Positions 9,411-17,426 of a DNA stretch of 64,000 bases are shown piece by piece. The stretch is from contig NZ_CYSR01000030.1 in NCBI RefSeq assembly GCF_001458395.1, positions 248,001 through 312,000 on the forward strand, written 5' to 3'. The position numbers and the translations under genes are program-made. Position 1 is the stretch's first letter, and each line of letters opens with the position of its first letter. The notes beneath the pieces were generated by a model. That model saw only the letters and a program-made list of their open reading frames with translations, was not told where the DNA came from and ran no database searches. This DNA is from Leisingera aquaemixtae (GTDB lineage Bacteria; Pseudomonadota; Alphaproteobacteria; Rhodobacterales; Rhodobacteraceae).

Positions 9411-9443
9411 GGGGGTGTACAGGCGGTGCACAGGGGGTGCACG
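9411..9443. repeat. Three tandem 11-bp repeats after phoB
   Basis: GGGGGTGTACA, GGCGGTGCACA and GGGGGTGCACG lie head to tail between the convergent phoB and lysR genes. The third copy forms the left arm of the terminator hairpin. No function is known to me; slippage or a protein site are both possible. Confidence 0.6.
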
Positions 9444-9460
9444 CAAGTCACCCCCTTGTT
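9433..9460. terminator. Terminator between convergent phoB and lysR
   Basis: GGGGGTG (9433-9439) pairs with CACCCCC (9449-9455) across a nine-base loop, followed by TTGTTT on the plus strand. It probably ends the pst-pho transcript. Confidence 0.6.
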
Positions 9461-9472
9461 TCTGGCCGCCGG

Positions 9473-10384
9473 TCAGCGCGGCAGCGGATCTTCCGGTTGC
9501 GCCTGTCCCGCCAGCCACTCCCGGAATTTCATCAGCGCCGCCGCGCCTGACTTCCGCTCCGGCCAGACCAGGTAATAAGCACCGGCTGACTCCAGCGGCT
9601 CCGGGTGCAGCGCCACCAGGCGGCCTGTCGCCAGGTCCTGTTCCACCAGATAATCCGGCATCAGCGCCACGCCCAGGCCATGCAGAGCAGCCTGGGTGAT
9701 GGTTGCGAATTGGTCATAGATCGTGCCGCTCAACCCGTCATCGGCAGTGATCCTTTGCCGGTTGAACCAGTCCCGCCAGGCGGTGGTCCGGGTTTGAATG
9801 TGCAGCAGCGGCAGCTTCAGGATATCCTTGGGGCCTGAGACGGTACGACCATCCAGAAGCTGCGGCGCACAGACCGGCAGCAGCTGTTCGTGCTTCAACA
9901 GCAGGGATTGCGTGCCGGGCCACTCGGCATTTCCAAAATGAATAGCCGCATCAAAGGGTTCCGTGGCGAAATTAAAAGGCTCCAGCCGGGTGGACATGTT
10001 GATCGTGACATCCGGGTGCAGCCGGGCAAAGTCCGGCAGCCGCGGCATCAGCCAGCGCATTCCGAAGGCGGGCAGAATGGCCAGGTTCAGCGTCCCGGCC
10101 AGCGGAGCGGCCTGCAAACGCAGGGTGGATTGCACGATCTGGTTCAAGGCCTGCCGGATCTCCGCCGCGTAATCCTGCGCCTCAGTGGTCAGCATCAGCC
10201 GCTTCTGGTCCCGCTGCACCAGCTCCATCCCCAATTGCCGTTCCAAGGTCTGCAATTGGCGGCTGACGGCGCCCTGCGTCAGCGCCAGTTCGTCGGCCGC
10301 GGCGGAGGCGCTGCCCAGCCGGTCAAGCGCTTCCAGCGCGCGCAGGGAGGGGATGGAAGGCAGGAATTTTCGAGGTACGGACAT
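9473..10384 (-). CDS. LysR-family transcriptional regulator (GcvA type)
   Basis: A 303-residue regulator from the ATG at 10384; an upstream GTG (10438) would add 18 residues but neither start has a strong ribosome-binding site. The N-terminal helix-turn-helix reads LRALEALDRLGSASAAADEL followed by TQGAVSRQLQTLE, which is the GcvA-like pattern; the effector-binding domain follows from about residue 95. Divergently transcribed from glutaryl-CoA dehydrogenase with a 99-bp shared intergenic region, so it most likely controls that gene in response to a lysine or tryptophan breakdown intermediate. This link is inferred from position; such LysR-gcdH pairs are common in proteobacteria. Confidence 0.88.
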   Translation of the reverse strand: MSVPRKFLPSIPSLRALEALDRLGSASAAADELALTQGAVSRQLQTLERQLGMELVQRDQKRLMLTTEAQDYAAEIRQALNQIVQSTLRLQAAPLAGTLNLAILPAFGMRWLMPRLPDFARLHPDVTINMSTRLEPFNFATEPFDAAIHFGNAEWPGTQSLLLKHEQLLPVCAPQLLDGRTVSGPKDILKLPLLHIQTRTTAWRDWFNRQRITADDGLSGTIYDQFATITQAALHGLGVALMPDYLVEQDLATGRLVALHPEPLESAGAYYLVWPERKSGAAALMKFREWLAGQAQPEDPLPR

Positions 10385-10483
10385 ATATGAGTGATTGTCA
10401 TAATTTCTTGCGAAAGTCTCGCTGTTTTTTCCGTTCACCTGCCGTTAGGGTTTGTCCAAACCGCGAACCATTGAGGTGACAAA

Positions 10484-11704
10484 ATGACCGACAAACCCGC
10501 GCTGCGCGCCAAAGACGCCCCGGATCTGGGCCGTTTCAACTGGGAGGACCCGCTGCGGCTGGAGGACCAGCTGACCGAAGATGAACGGATGATCTCCGCC
10601 TCGGCCCGCGCCTACGCTCAGGAGAAGCTTCAGCCGCGCGTGCTAAATGCTTATGAAAACGAGGAAACAGATCCCGAAATCTTCCGCGAGATGGGGGAGA
10701 TGGGCCTGCTCGGCACCACCATCCCGGAAGAATACGGCGGCCTCGGCGGCGGCTATGTCTCCTATGGCCTGGTCGCGCGCGAGGTGGAGCGCGTCGACAG
10801 CGGTTACCGGTCGATGATGTCGGTGCAAAGCTCTCTGGTGATGTATCCCATCTACGCATACGGCAGCGAGGAGCAGCGCCAGAAATACCTGCCGAAACTT
10901 GCCTCCGGTGAATGGATCGGCTGCTTTGGCCTGACCGAGCCGGATGCCGGCTCCGACCCTGCCAGCATGAAGACCCGGGCCGAGAAAACGGAAGGCGGCT
11001 ACCGGCTGACCGGCTCCAAGATGTGGATCTCCAACGCGCCGATTGCAGATGTTTTTGTGGTCTGGGCCAAGTCTGAAGCCCATGGCGGCAAAATTCGCGG
11101 CTTCGTGCTGGACAAGGGCCTGAAAGGCCTGAGTGCGCCGAAGATCCAGAACAAGGCCTCTTTGCGCGCTTCCATCACCGGTGAGATCGTAATGGACGGG
11201 GTTGAAGTTGGAGAAGATGCACTTTTGCCGCATGTTCAAGGGCTTAAAGGGCCGTTCGGATGTCTGAACCGGGCCCGCTACGGCATCAGCTGGGGCGCCA
11301 TGGGCGCGGCAGAAGCGTGCTGGCACGCGGCGCGCCAGTACGGGCTGGACCGGACCCAATTCGGCCGGCCGCTCGCCAACACCCAGCTGTTTCAGCTGAA
11401 ACTCGCCAATATGCAGACCGAAATCACCCTGGGTTTGCAAGCGTCCCTGCGGGTCGGGCGGCTGATGGATGACGCCAATGCGGCGCCGGAGATGATCTCG
11501 ATCGTCAAGCGCAACAACTGCGGCAAGGCGCTGGAGATTGCCCGGATGGCCCGCGACATGCACGGCGGCAATGGCATCAGCCTGGAGTTCAACGTGATCC
11601 GCCACATGGTGAATCTGGAAACCGTGAACACCTATGAGGGCACCCACGACGTTCACGCTCTGATCCTGGGCCGCGCCCAGACCGGTTTGCAGGCCTTCTT
11701 CTGA
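10484..11704 (+). CDS. gcdH: Glutaryl-CoA dehydrogenase
   Basis: FAD-dependent acyl-CoA dehydrogenase that oxidises and decarboxylates glutaryl-CoA to crotonyl-CoA in lysine, hydroxylysine and tryptophan degradation. 406 residues, normal for the family. Diagnostic features are the N-terminal [17 protein letters not shown], the flavin-binding [14 protein letters not shown], and the C-terminal catalytic base Glu385 in [17 protein letters not shown], which matches glutaryl-CoA rather than general acyl-CoA dehydrogenases. GAGGTGA precedes the ATG. It reads away from the LysR gene and ends at a strong terminator, so it is probably transcribed alone. Confidence 0.95.
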   Translation: MTDKPALRAKDAPDLGRFNWEDPLRLEDQLTEDERMISASARAYAQEKLQPRVLNAYENEETDPEIFREMGEMGLLGTTIPEEYGGLGGGYVSYGLVAREVERVDSGYRSMMSVQSSLVMYPIYAYGSEEQRQKYLPKLASGEWIGCFGLTEPDAGSDPASMKTRAEKTEGGYRLTGSKMWISNAPIADVFVVWAKSEAHGGKIRGFVLDKGLKGLSAPKIQNKASLRASITGEIVMDGVEVGEDALLPHVQGLKGPFGCLNRARYGISWGAMGAAEACWHAARQYGLDRTQFGRPLANTQLFQLKLANMQTEITLGLQASLRVGRLMDDANAAPEMISIVKRNNCGKALEIARMARDMHGGNGISLEFNVIRHMVNLETVNTYEGTHDVHALILGRAQTGLQAFF

Positions 11705-11710
11705 AGATCA

Positions 11711-11746
11711 AACGCAGCGCGGGGAACCGTCTCGCGCTGCGTTTTT
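11711..11746 (+). terminator. Rho-independent terminator of gcdH
   Basis: A perfect 11-bp stem (AACGCAGCGCG at 11711-11721 with CGCGCTGCGTT at 11733-11743) runs into five T. It begins six bases after the gcdH stop. Confidence 0.9.
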
Positions 11747-12334
11747 GCATTCCAGTCTTGCAAACTTGCAATACCGGTCTGCCCGGTGAATTCCGCAAAG
11801 GTTAGTGGCCTGGCTTGACGGGTCTGCTGCCGGGCTATCGGATCCAAAAATCTTACTAAAACACCGGTGACCGCCCCATGGATTAAGGCCTTTTGGCCTT
11901 GCAGCAGATTTCTTGGTTAATGTCCTGGGATTGACATTGCAGCAGTTCTGGCCCCGCCAGCTGAATCCGCCCCTTGCCTTGCGTTTTTCCGTGCTAACAT
12001 TTTCGCGCCTGTCTGGCGCAGGCGTCTTGCGTTCTTCAAGGTATCCGCAGCAGTTTCGTGCAGCGCACGTGGCTCGCTTTGCAATAACGCAATTTCAAAT
12101 TGCGCAATTGCACTGGAAAACTTGCAAGGCCGCGCCCGCCAGACCTCACGCCTCATTGCAAATATCAGCCTATTAACAAAAGGTTATCACGGGTTTTGCG
12201 GATGTAAAAGCCGATAATGCGAGGCCTGATGAGTTTCTGATGATGCGCCCGGCGAAGCGCGAGGGGGCGGGCGAAATCGCCAGCGAGGTTATCCGGCAAG
12301 CTGCGGGTGTGGACCGTTACGGACAGGCCGGCAC
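11747..12334. other. Gene-free interval rich in TTGCAA motifs
   Basis: Nearly 590 bases with no convincing gene between two convergent genes. Short open frames exist on both strands but have neither ribosome-binding sites nor the local codon bias. TTGCAA occurs at 11758, 11766, 12079, 12122 and 12156; the first two form a direct 8-mer repeat (CTTGCAAA, CTTGCAAT). A perfect 17-bp palindrome, CGCAATTT-C-AAATTGCG, occupies 12088-12104 and is followed by another GCAATTGC. TTGCAGCAG is repeated at 11899 and 11937, and AAGGCC-TTTT-GGCCTT (11885-11900) could fold. The interval is more A+T rich than its neighbours. It could be a regulatory region that has lost its gene, or encode a small RNA. Confidence 0.5.
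12088..12104. promoter_or_regulatory. Perfect 17-bp palindrome, operator-like
   Basis: CGCAATTT and AAATTGCG mirror each other around one central C, with extra TTTGCAAT and GCAATTGC half-sites on both sides. The symmetry is that of a dimeric regulator site, yet the nearest genes both point towards it. The binding protein is unknown. Confidence 0.45.
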
Positions 12335-12366
12335 AAAAAAAACGGGCCGGAATTTCCGGCCCGTTT
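12335..12366 (-). terminator. Terminator of the mttB-like gene
   Basis: On the minus strand an 11-bp stem (12366-12356 with 12350-12340, loop of five) is followed by a run of T (12342-12335). It lies 18 bases after the stop of the methyltransferase gene. Confidence 0.88.
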
Positions 12367-12383
12367 GCAAGCGGTACTGGCGG

Positions 12384-13934
12384 TTATGCCGGCAGGTGGA
12401 TGTTGAACTTCGCGCGGATTGCCATGTCGGTGGCGGCGTCAAACCGGGCGGCGGCGCGCTCAGACAGGATCTTCTCCTTTTTGGCAATCGCCTTCTCAAT
12501 CAGGTCGGGCTTGTCGCGCTCCGCCCATTCCTTGGGCGAGGTCCGGTCGCCCAGGTCTGGATAGACATAGTCCATCTGCATCCGGCTGAGCGTCTGATCG
12601 GTGCCCAGATAGTGTCCGGGCCCGCCCAGGCAGGTCGCGCGCATCTGGTCCAGGGCCAAGGTTTCCTCGTTCACTTCGATGCCGCGCACGCAGCGCTGCG
12701 CCTGGCCCAGCAGGTCGTTATCCAGGATCAGCGATTCATGACAGAAGCCCAGCAGCGAGGCATGCATGCCCGCGGCCTCATACACCATATTGAGGCCAGA
12801 CAGGCCTGCCATCACGGCAGAACACATCTGCTCCCATCCTGCCTGCATGTCCGGCAGTTTAGAATCCGAGGCCCCCGCGGCGGCTCCGCCGGGCAGGTCA
12901 TAGAACTTGTGCATCTGGGCGCAGCCCGCGCTTAGCAGGGCCTGTTCGCCGGAGCCGACGGACATTGCCCCGGTTCGCAGATCCAGGCCAAAGGGCCACG
13001 TGCCAAAAATCGCGGGAGCGCCGGGCGTTACGGCGTTTACGTAAACCAGTCCGGCAAGGCATTCCGCCACCGCCTGCGCGATTGCGCCGGCAATGCTCGA
13101 GGGGGCGGTAGCTCCCGCCATGCCGGCCGACAGCAGCAGCACCGGCATGCCGCCCTTGATGCATTCCTCCATCACCTGGCAGGATTCCGTGGCGAATTTC
13201 ATCGGCGGAACCACAAAGCAGTTGGAGTTCGACACAAAGGGGCGTTCGCGCCACTTGTCTTCGCCGCCGGCAATCATGTGCAGCAGCTCCAGCCCGGGTT
13301 TCACGAAATCGGGTTCGGTAAACGAAACGCCCACATGTTTGGTGGTCCCCGCAGTGGTCGCATAGATCGAGTTCAGATCCATCTCGCAGTTATCGGCAAT
13401 GTCCCGGCACACCATCGGGCGCTGCACAAAGTGGATGTTGTCGAGCTGGTCGCAGATGCGCGCGGCGTCGTGCAGGTCCTGCACGGTGGAATCGCGGTAG
13501 GTCTTGCCATGCACATCCACCATGCTGACCGCGGCGCCCGCGGTTCCGTAATGGACGCGGCCGCCGGACAGTTGCAGGTCGGACTTGCCGTCCCGGCTGC
13601 AAAGGGTGATGGACCGGTTTGCTTTTGCAATCGTGTCCTCGACCAGCGCGCGGGGGAAGCGGATGCGGCCGTCGCCGCCCAGGGTGCAGCCCGCTGCGGT
13701 CAGGTAGCTGATGCCGCTTTGCGGGGCGTCGGCGAGGCCGATTTCTTCCAGCGCGGTCAGCGCAGTTTGGTGGATCTGCTCCATGTCCCGCTGGCTGAGC
13801 AGTTTGAGGGCGGTGCTTTCCATCCCCGGGCGCACGGGGCGCAGATGATCCGGCAATGCGGCAGCCCGGGCTGCGCGGCGCGCGTTGCGCCCGCCGCTGC
13901 GGCTGGCGCGGGTGGAGGAGGCTTGGTCGTTCAT
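12384..13934 (-). CDS. Trimethylamine methyltransferase (MttB) family, non-pyrrolysine
   Basis: A 516-residue member of the MttB superfamily (COG5598), which demethylates quaternary or tertiary amines and hands the methyl group to a corrinoid protein. Family blocks seen include the TIM-barrel segments HYGTAGAAVSMVD, SFTEPDFVKPGLELLHMI, LLSAGMAGATAP and GVSF. There is no in-frame TAG, so it has no pyrrolysine; non-Pyl homologues characterised elsewhere act on glycine betaine, carnitine or proline betaine. The N-terminal 30 residues are basic and Arg/Ala rich. No corrinoid protein or regulator lies beside it, so it is an orphan here; the corrinoid partner must be elsewhere. The substrate cannot be read from the sequence. 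Confidence 0.85.
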   Translation of the reverse strand: MNDQASSTRASRSGGRNARRAARAAALPDHLRPVRPGMESTALKLLSQRDMEQIHQTALTALEEIGLADAPQSGISYLTAAGCTLGGDGRIRFPRALVEDTIAKANRSITLCSRDGKSDLQLSGGRVHYGTAGAAVSMVDVHGKTYRDSTVQDLHDAARICDQLDNIHFVQRPMVCRDIADNCEMDLNSIYATTAGTTKHVGVSFTEPDFVKPGLELLHMIAGGEDKWRERPFVSNSNCFVVPPMKFATESCQVMEECIKGGMPVLLLSAGMAGATAPSSIAGAIAQAVAECLAGLVYVNAVTPGAPAIFGTWPFGLDLRTGAMSVGSGEQALLSAGCAQMHKFYDLPGGAAAGASDSKLPDMQAGWEQMCSAVMAGLSGLNMVYEAAGMHASLLGFCHESLILDNDLLGQAQRCVRGIEVNEETLALDQMRATCLGGPGHYLGTDQTLSRMQMDYVYPDLGDRTSPKEWAERDKPDLIEKAIAKKEKILSERAAARFDAATDMAIRAKFNIHLPA

Positions 13935-14374
13935 AAATGGGAGCCTTTCAGGTGGATGAGCAGGAATTGCGTGACTTCCGGCTCAGCTCGGCCGCCCTCT
14001 GGCCGCACGCCCGCGCGCCGCCCCGATGGTGCGGCAGATCAGGCTGACAAGGCAGCGTTCACCCTGCATGCAGTTTCCCCCTGTTTTGCCGCAGAGTGCC
14101 AGTCCTGGGCGGGGTTTCTAGCCTGTTAGCGACCAGGGTGAAAAAAGCGACATGAATTTCACCGGGTGCGGAGGCGGCCTCTGCGGATCCTTGAAGCGGC
14201 AGCTTTAAGTAAATGTTTCTACTTTTAATGGTGTGGCTTCGATTTTTGACGCTATGCGGGGCAGGCGGATGTTGGCAGGATGCGCTTGGGAACCGAATAT
14301 TAAGCATTAATGGCGATACTGGAGGTTCCGGGGACGGCGCGCTGAAACGGCGCATTTCGAGAAGGCAAAGCGAC
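13935..14374. other. Intergenic region between mttB-like gene and OMP gene
   Basis: Divergent promoter region of 440 bases. The only structure I can point to is an inverted repeat GGTGAAA (14137-14143) and TTTCACC (14157-14163) with a 13-base spacer, plus the A+T-rich stretch ATTAAGCATTAAT near 14299. An open frame upstream of the OMP start lacks a signal peptide and fits leader DNA better than protein. Confidence 0.4.
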
Positions 14375-14902
14375 ATGCCGATGGTTAGGAAAACCGCACT
14401 CTCTCAGGCCTTTGCAGCGGGCCTTGCGATGGCGCTGGCTGTTGGCCAGCCGGGGTCGGCGGAAGAGTGGGCCCGGCCGCTGTTCAGCAACCAAATTCGT
14501 GCCGTATCCGGCATAGGAACTGGCACCGGCGCCGCGGAGCCGCAGGCGTTTCAGCTGGCCTTCCTTCATGAATTCGGCAGCTTACTCCTGGGCGGCACGG
14601 TTTCGTCCAACCGGTCCGGCATTTTAACACGGGCCGTTCAAGCGGAAGAGACGCACCAGCTGCGCCTGCACGCCGGCTACGACTTTGGACCGGCGACAGG
14701 TGTTGTCACCCTTGGCGGGGTGCAGGCCGAAGGCTCCCGGGGCAGGCGGCAGGGAACGCTGTTTGGCTTGGGGATGCGCGTTTCTCTCAACCGGGCGCTG
14801 CAGCTGCGGGGCGAAGTGCTGCATCACGAAGCGGGGCCCAGGGACGGAAGCGGCCGCCCGCGCGGCGAGACGCTGTCTGTAAGCGCAGCCTTCCGGTTCT
14901 GA
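14375..14902 (+). CDS. Outer-membrane beta-barrel protein, diverged copy
   Basis: A 175-residue secreted protein starting at ATG 14375 (an alternative ATG is at 14381). A signal peptide (MPMVRKTALSQAFAAGLAMA, cleavage near GSA-EE) is followed by alternating hydrophobic strands and a terminal SAAFRF, the C-terminal phenylalanine signature recognised by the BAM complex. It resembles the next gene along much of its length (shared HEFG/DFG..LGG, AGYDFG, GGVQAE, RGEVLHHE/GGEVLEHE and final F-x-F) but has lost the WTGFYLGG first strand. Probably a small eight-stranded barrel of the OmpA/Opacity type. Function unknown; likely arose by duplication. Confidence 0.72.
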   Translation: MPMVRKTALSQAFAAGLAMALAVGQPGSAEEWARPLFSNQIRAVSGIGTGTGAAEPQAFQLAFLHEFGSLLLGGTVSSNRSGILTRAVQAEETHQLRLHAGYDFGPATGVVTLGGVQAEGSRGRRQGTLFGLGMRVSLNRALQLRGEVLHHEAGPRDGSGRPRGETLSVSAAFRF

Positions 14903-15163
14903 CGGGCACTGCCGCTCAGGCTGGCCAAAAGCCGGGTGAACCGCGCCAGTCCGCCGCTAGGTGCGCGCAGGTTAATTTCAATGGCTTAGTGAAATTCCGT
15001 TCGCCGCCGCCGGCGGAAAAGCGCACGCGGCAGGGGAATTTCGGCCAGTCATTGCCAATTCAAGAGAACGTGAGCCGGAGGCACTGGAAGTTCGGGTGCG
15101 AAGACCTTTTGTAAGCTGCAACGGCGCACAACCTGCGCCGGGACTGCAAAAGGAGAAGTCTGA

Positions 15164-15745
15164 ATGACTCGTTTCGTAGCTATGACAGCCATCGCAGCCG
15201 TAATGGGCAGTGCAGCGTTTGCCGGCAACATCAGTGAACCGGTGGTGGAACCCGCGCCGGCACCGGCCCCCGTGCCAGTGGCCAATGATGGCGGCGACTG
15301 GACCGGTTTCTACCTGGGTGGTCAGATCGGCCAGCTGGATGTGGACGCAACCAACGGAGCCTCGGGTGATGATGCCGCTTATGGTGTTCACGCAGGCTAC
15401 AACTATGACTTTGGCCGTTTCGTCCTGGGTGGCGAACTGGACTATGACACCACCGACGTCGATCTGGGCGGCGGCGCAACCGTTGACTCGGTCGCACGTG
15501 CCAAGGTGAAAGCCGGTTACGACTTCGGCAACGTCCTCGCTTATGTCACCGGCGGTGTGGCTGAGGCTGACAGCTCGCTGGGCAGCGAAACCGGTGAGTT
15601 CTACGGCGTCGGCCTGGCCTATCAGGTCACCGACCAGTGGCAGATCGGCGGCGAAGTGCTGGAGCATGAATTCGACGATTTCGGCAACTCCGGCGTTGGC
15701 GCAGATGCCACCTCGGTTTCGCTGCGCGCGTCGTTCAAGTTCTAA
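15164..15745 (+). CDS. Outer-membrane beta-barrel protein (Opacity/OmpA-like)
   Basis: 193 residues with an AAAGGAGAAG ribosome-binding site. Signal peptide MTRFVAMTAIAAVMGSAAFA, then an Ala/Pro-rich linker (EPAPAPAPVPVA) and an eight-stranded barrel beginning WTGFYLGGQIGQ and ending RASFKF. This is the small porin-like protein (COG3637) abundant in roseobacter outer membranes; no enzyme motif is present. Paralogue of the gene just upstream, from which it is separated by 261 bases with its own leader. A GC hairpin (15761-15787) follows the stop. Confidence 0.85.
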   Translation: MTRFVAMTAIAAVMGSAAFAGNISEPVVEPAPAPAPVPVANDGGDWTGFYLGGQIGQLDVDATNGASGDDAAYGVHAGYNYDFGRFVLGGELDYDTTDVDLGGGATVDSVARAKVKAGYDFGNVLAYVTGGVAEADSSLGSETGEFYGVGLAYQVTDQWQIGGEVLEHEFDDFGNSGVGADATSVSLRASFKF

Positions 15746-15760
15746 TCTGACGCACACGCT

Positions 15761-15787
15761 GGCGCGGCGATGCTTTTCCGCCGCGCC
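15761..15787 (+). terminator. Possible terminator after OMP gene
   Basis: GGCGCGGCG (15761-15769) pairs perfectly with CGCCGCGCC (15779-15787). No T run follows, and a second stem (15814-15820 with 15832-15838) lies downstream, so termination is plausible but not certain. Confidence 0.5.
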
Positions 15788-16043
15788 GCTGGCCGCCCGG
15801 TCTGTACCCAAGGCAGACGGGGCGGCCTTTGCCGTCTGAGGCAAAAGACTTGGCGGGGCCGGCGGCCCGTGCTAAGCAGCTTTCATGAACCAGAAATGCG
15901 CCACCATCATTTGCTGCATTACCTGCTGACATATCAGCGGGCTGGTTTCTGTCGTTTTCATTTCCCTGACAACTTGCTAAGCCCGCGCTGCGCGCAAAGG
16001 GTGATGCCGGCCGTGTTGAGCTGGGCATGGGAAAGGAACGGGC

Positions 16044-17426
16044 ATGGGAACCAAGGACATAGTGATCAAGCTGCACAATACAAAGACCCGCAAGAAAGAG
16101 GTCTTTGAGCCGATCGACGCCAGCAACGTGCGGATGTATGTCTGCGGCCCCACGGTGTATGACCGGGCGCATCTGGGAAATGCCCGGCCGGTGGTGGTCT
16201 TTGATGTGCTTTACCGGTTGCTGCGCGAGGTTTATGGCGCGGATCACGTGACTTACGCCCGAAACTTCACCGACGTTGACGACAAGATCAACGCCCGCGC
16301 CGCCGAAAGCGGCCGCCCGATCGGCGCCATCACCGCGGAAACCACCCAATGGTTCCTGTATGATATGGGCGAACTCGGCGCGCTGGAGCCCAGCCATATG
16401 CCGCGGGCAACGGAGTACATCCCGCAGATGGTGGCCATGATCGAGGATCTGATCGCCAAGGGTCACGCCTATGCCGCGGAAGGCCATGTGCTGTTCGCCG
16501 TCGACAGCTGGAAGGACCGCTACGGAAGTCTGTCAGGCCGGTCCGTCGATGACATGATCGCCGGCGCGCGGGTCGAGGTTGCGCCCTACAAGAAGAACCC
16601 GATGGATTTTGTGCTGTGGAAGCCCTCCAACGATGATCTGCCGGGCTGGGACAGCCCCTGGGGCCGCGGCCGGCCGGGCTGGCACATCGAATGCTCGGCG
16701 ATGTCCTATGAACTGCTGGGCGAGACCTTCGACATTCACGGCGGCGGCAACGACCTGATGTTCCCGCACCATGAGAATGAAATTGCGCAAAGCTGCTGCG
16801 CCCATCCGGAGGGTGACTTTGCACGGTTCTGGCTGCACAACGAGATGCTGCAGGTGGAAGGCAAGAAAATGTCCAAATCCCTGGGCAACTTCTTCACCGT
16901 GCGGGATCTGCTCGACCAGGGCTACCCGGGCGAGGTGATCCGGCTGGTGTTCCTGCAGACCCACTACCGCAAGCCGATGGACTGGACCGACAAGAAGGCC
17001 AAGGAGGCCGAGGCGACGCTGCGCAAGTGGCGGGCGCTGACCGCGGGCATCGAACGCGCGTCCAGCGCTGCTGCCGCGGTCCTGGAGGCGCTGGCGGATG
17101 ACCTCAATTCCGCGGGCGCCATTGCAGAGCTGCACAAGCTGGCAGCGGCCGGCGATGCGGCGGGCCTGCTGGCCTCGGCACAGATGCTGGGACTGTTGAC
17201 CGATGAACTGGGCGCCTGGGCGTCCGCGCCCTCGATTGACCTGTCGGCCTTTGCGGAGAAGCTGTTTGAGACGCGCCAGAAGGCTATGGAAAGCAAGGAC
17301 TTTTCTGAGGTTGATAGGTTGAAGGCGGCCTATGTTGAGGCAGGGCTTGAAGTGCGGATGAGCAAGACCGGCGTTGAATTGGTGCCGGGTGCAGGGTTTG
17401 ACCCCGCTAAGCTGGAGGCGCTTTGA
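16044..17426 (+). CDS. cysS: Cysteinyl-tRNA synthetase
   Basis: Charges tRNA-Cys with cysteine. 460 residues, class I synthetase. The zinc-binding and signature segment [19 protein letters not shown] contains the HIGH-type motif (HLGN, residues 43-46), the zinc ligands appear again in WHIECSAMS and [17 protein letters not shown], and KMSKS lies near residue 275. AAAGGAACGGGC precedes the ATG. The stop overlaps the ATG of citramalate synthase (ATGA), so cysS begins a tightly packed three-gene operon; charging cysteine and making isoleucine precursors are not obviously related, so the coupling may be only for expression level. Confidence 0.96.
   Translation: MGTKDIVIKLHNTKTRKKEVFEPIDASNVRMYVCGPTVYDRAHLGNARPVVVFDVLYRLLREVYGADHVTYARNFTDVDDKINARAAESGRPIGAITAETTQWFLYDMGELGALEPSHMPRATEYIPQMVAMIEDLIAKGHAYAAEGHVLFAVDSWKDRYGSLSGRSVDDMIAGARVEVAPYKKNPMDFVLWKPSNDDLPGWDSPWGRGRPGWHIECSAMSYELLGETFDIHGGGNDLMFPHHENEIAQSCCAHPEGDFARFWLHNEMLQVEGKKMSKSLGNFFTVRDLLDQGYPGEVIRLVFLQTHYRKPMDWTDKKAKEAEATLRKWRALTAGIERASSAAAAVLEALADDLNSAGAIAELHKLAAAGDAAGLLASAQMLGLLTDELGAWASAPSIDLSAFAEKLFETRQKAMESKDFSEVDRLKAAYVEAGLEVRMSKTGVELVPGAGFDPAKLEAL

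Noticed and set aside
11913-12176. Short open frames on both strands in the gap after gcdH
   Set aside because: No ribosome-binding site, atypical codon use and no recognisable domain; the palindromes run through them.
12384-13934. Pyrrolysine (in-frame TAG) in the MttB homologue
   Set aside because: The frame has no internal TAG; it is the non-pyrrolysine type.
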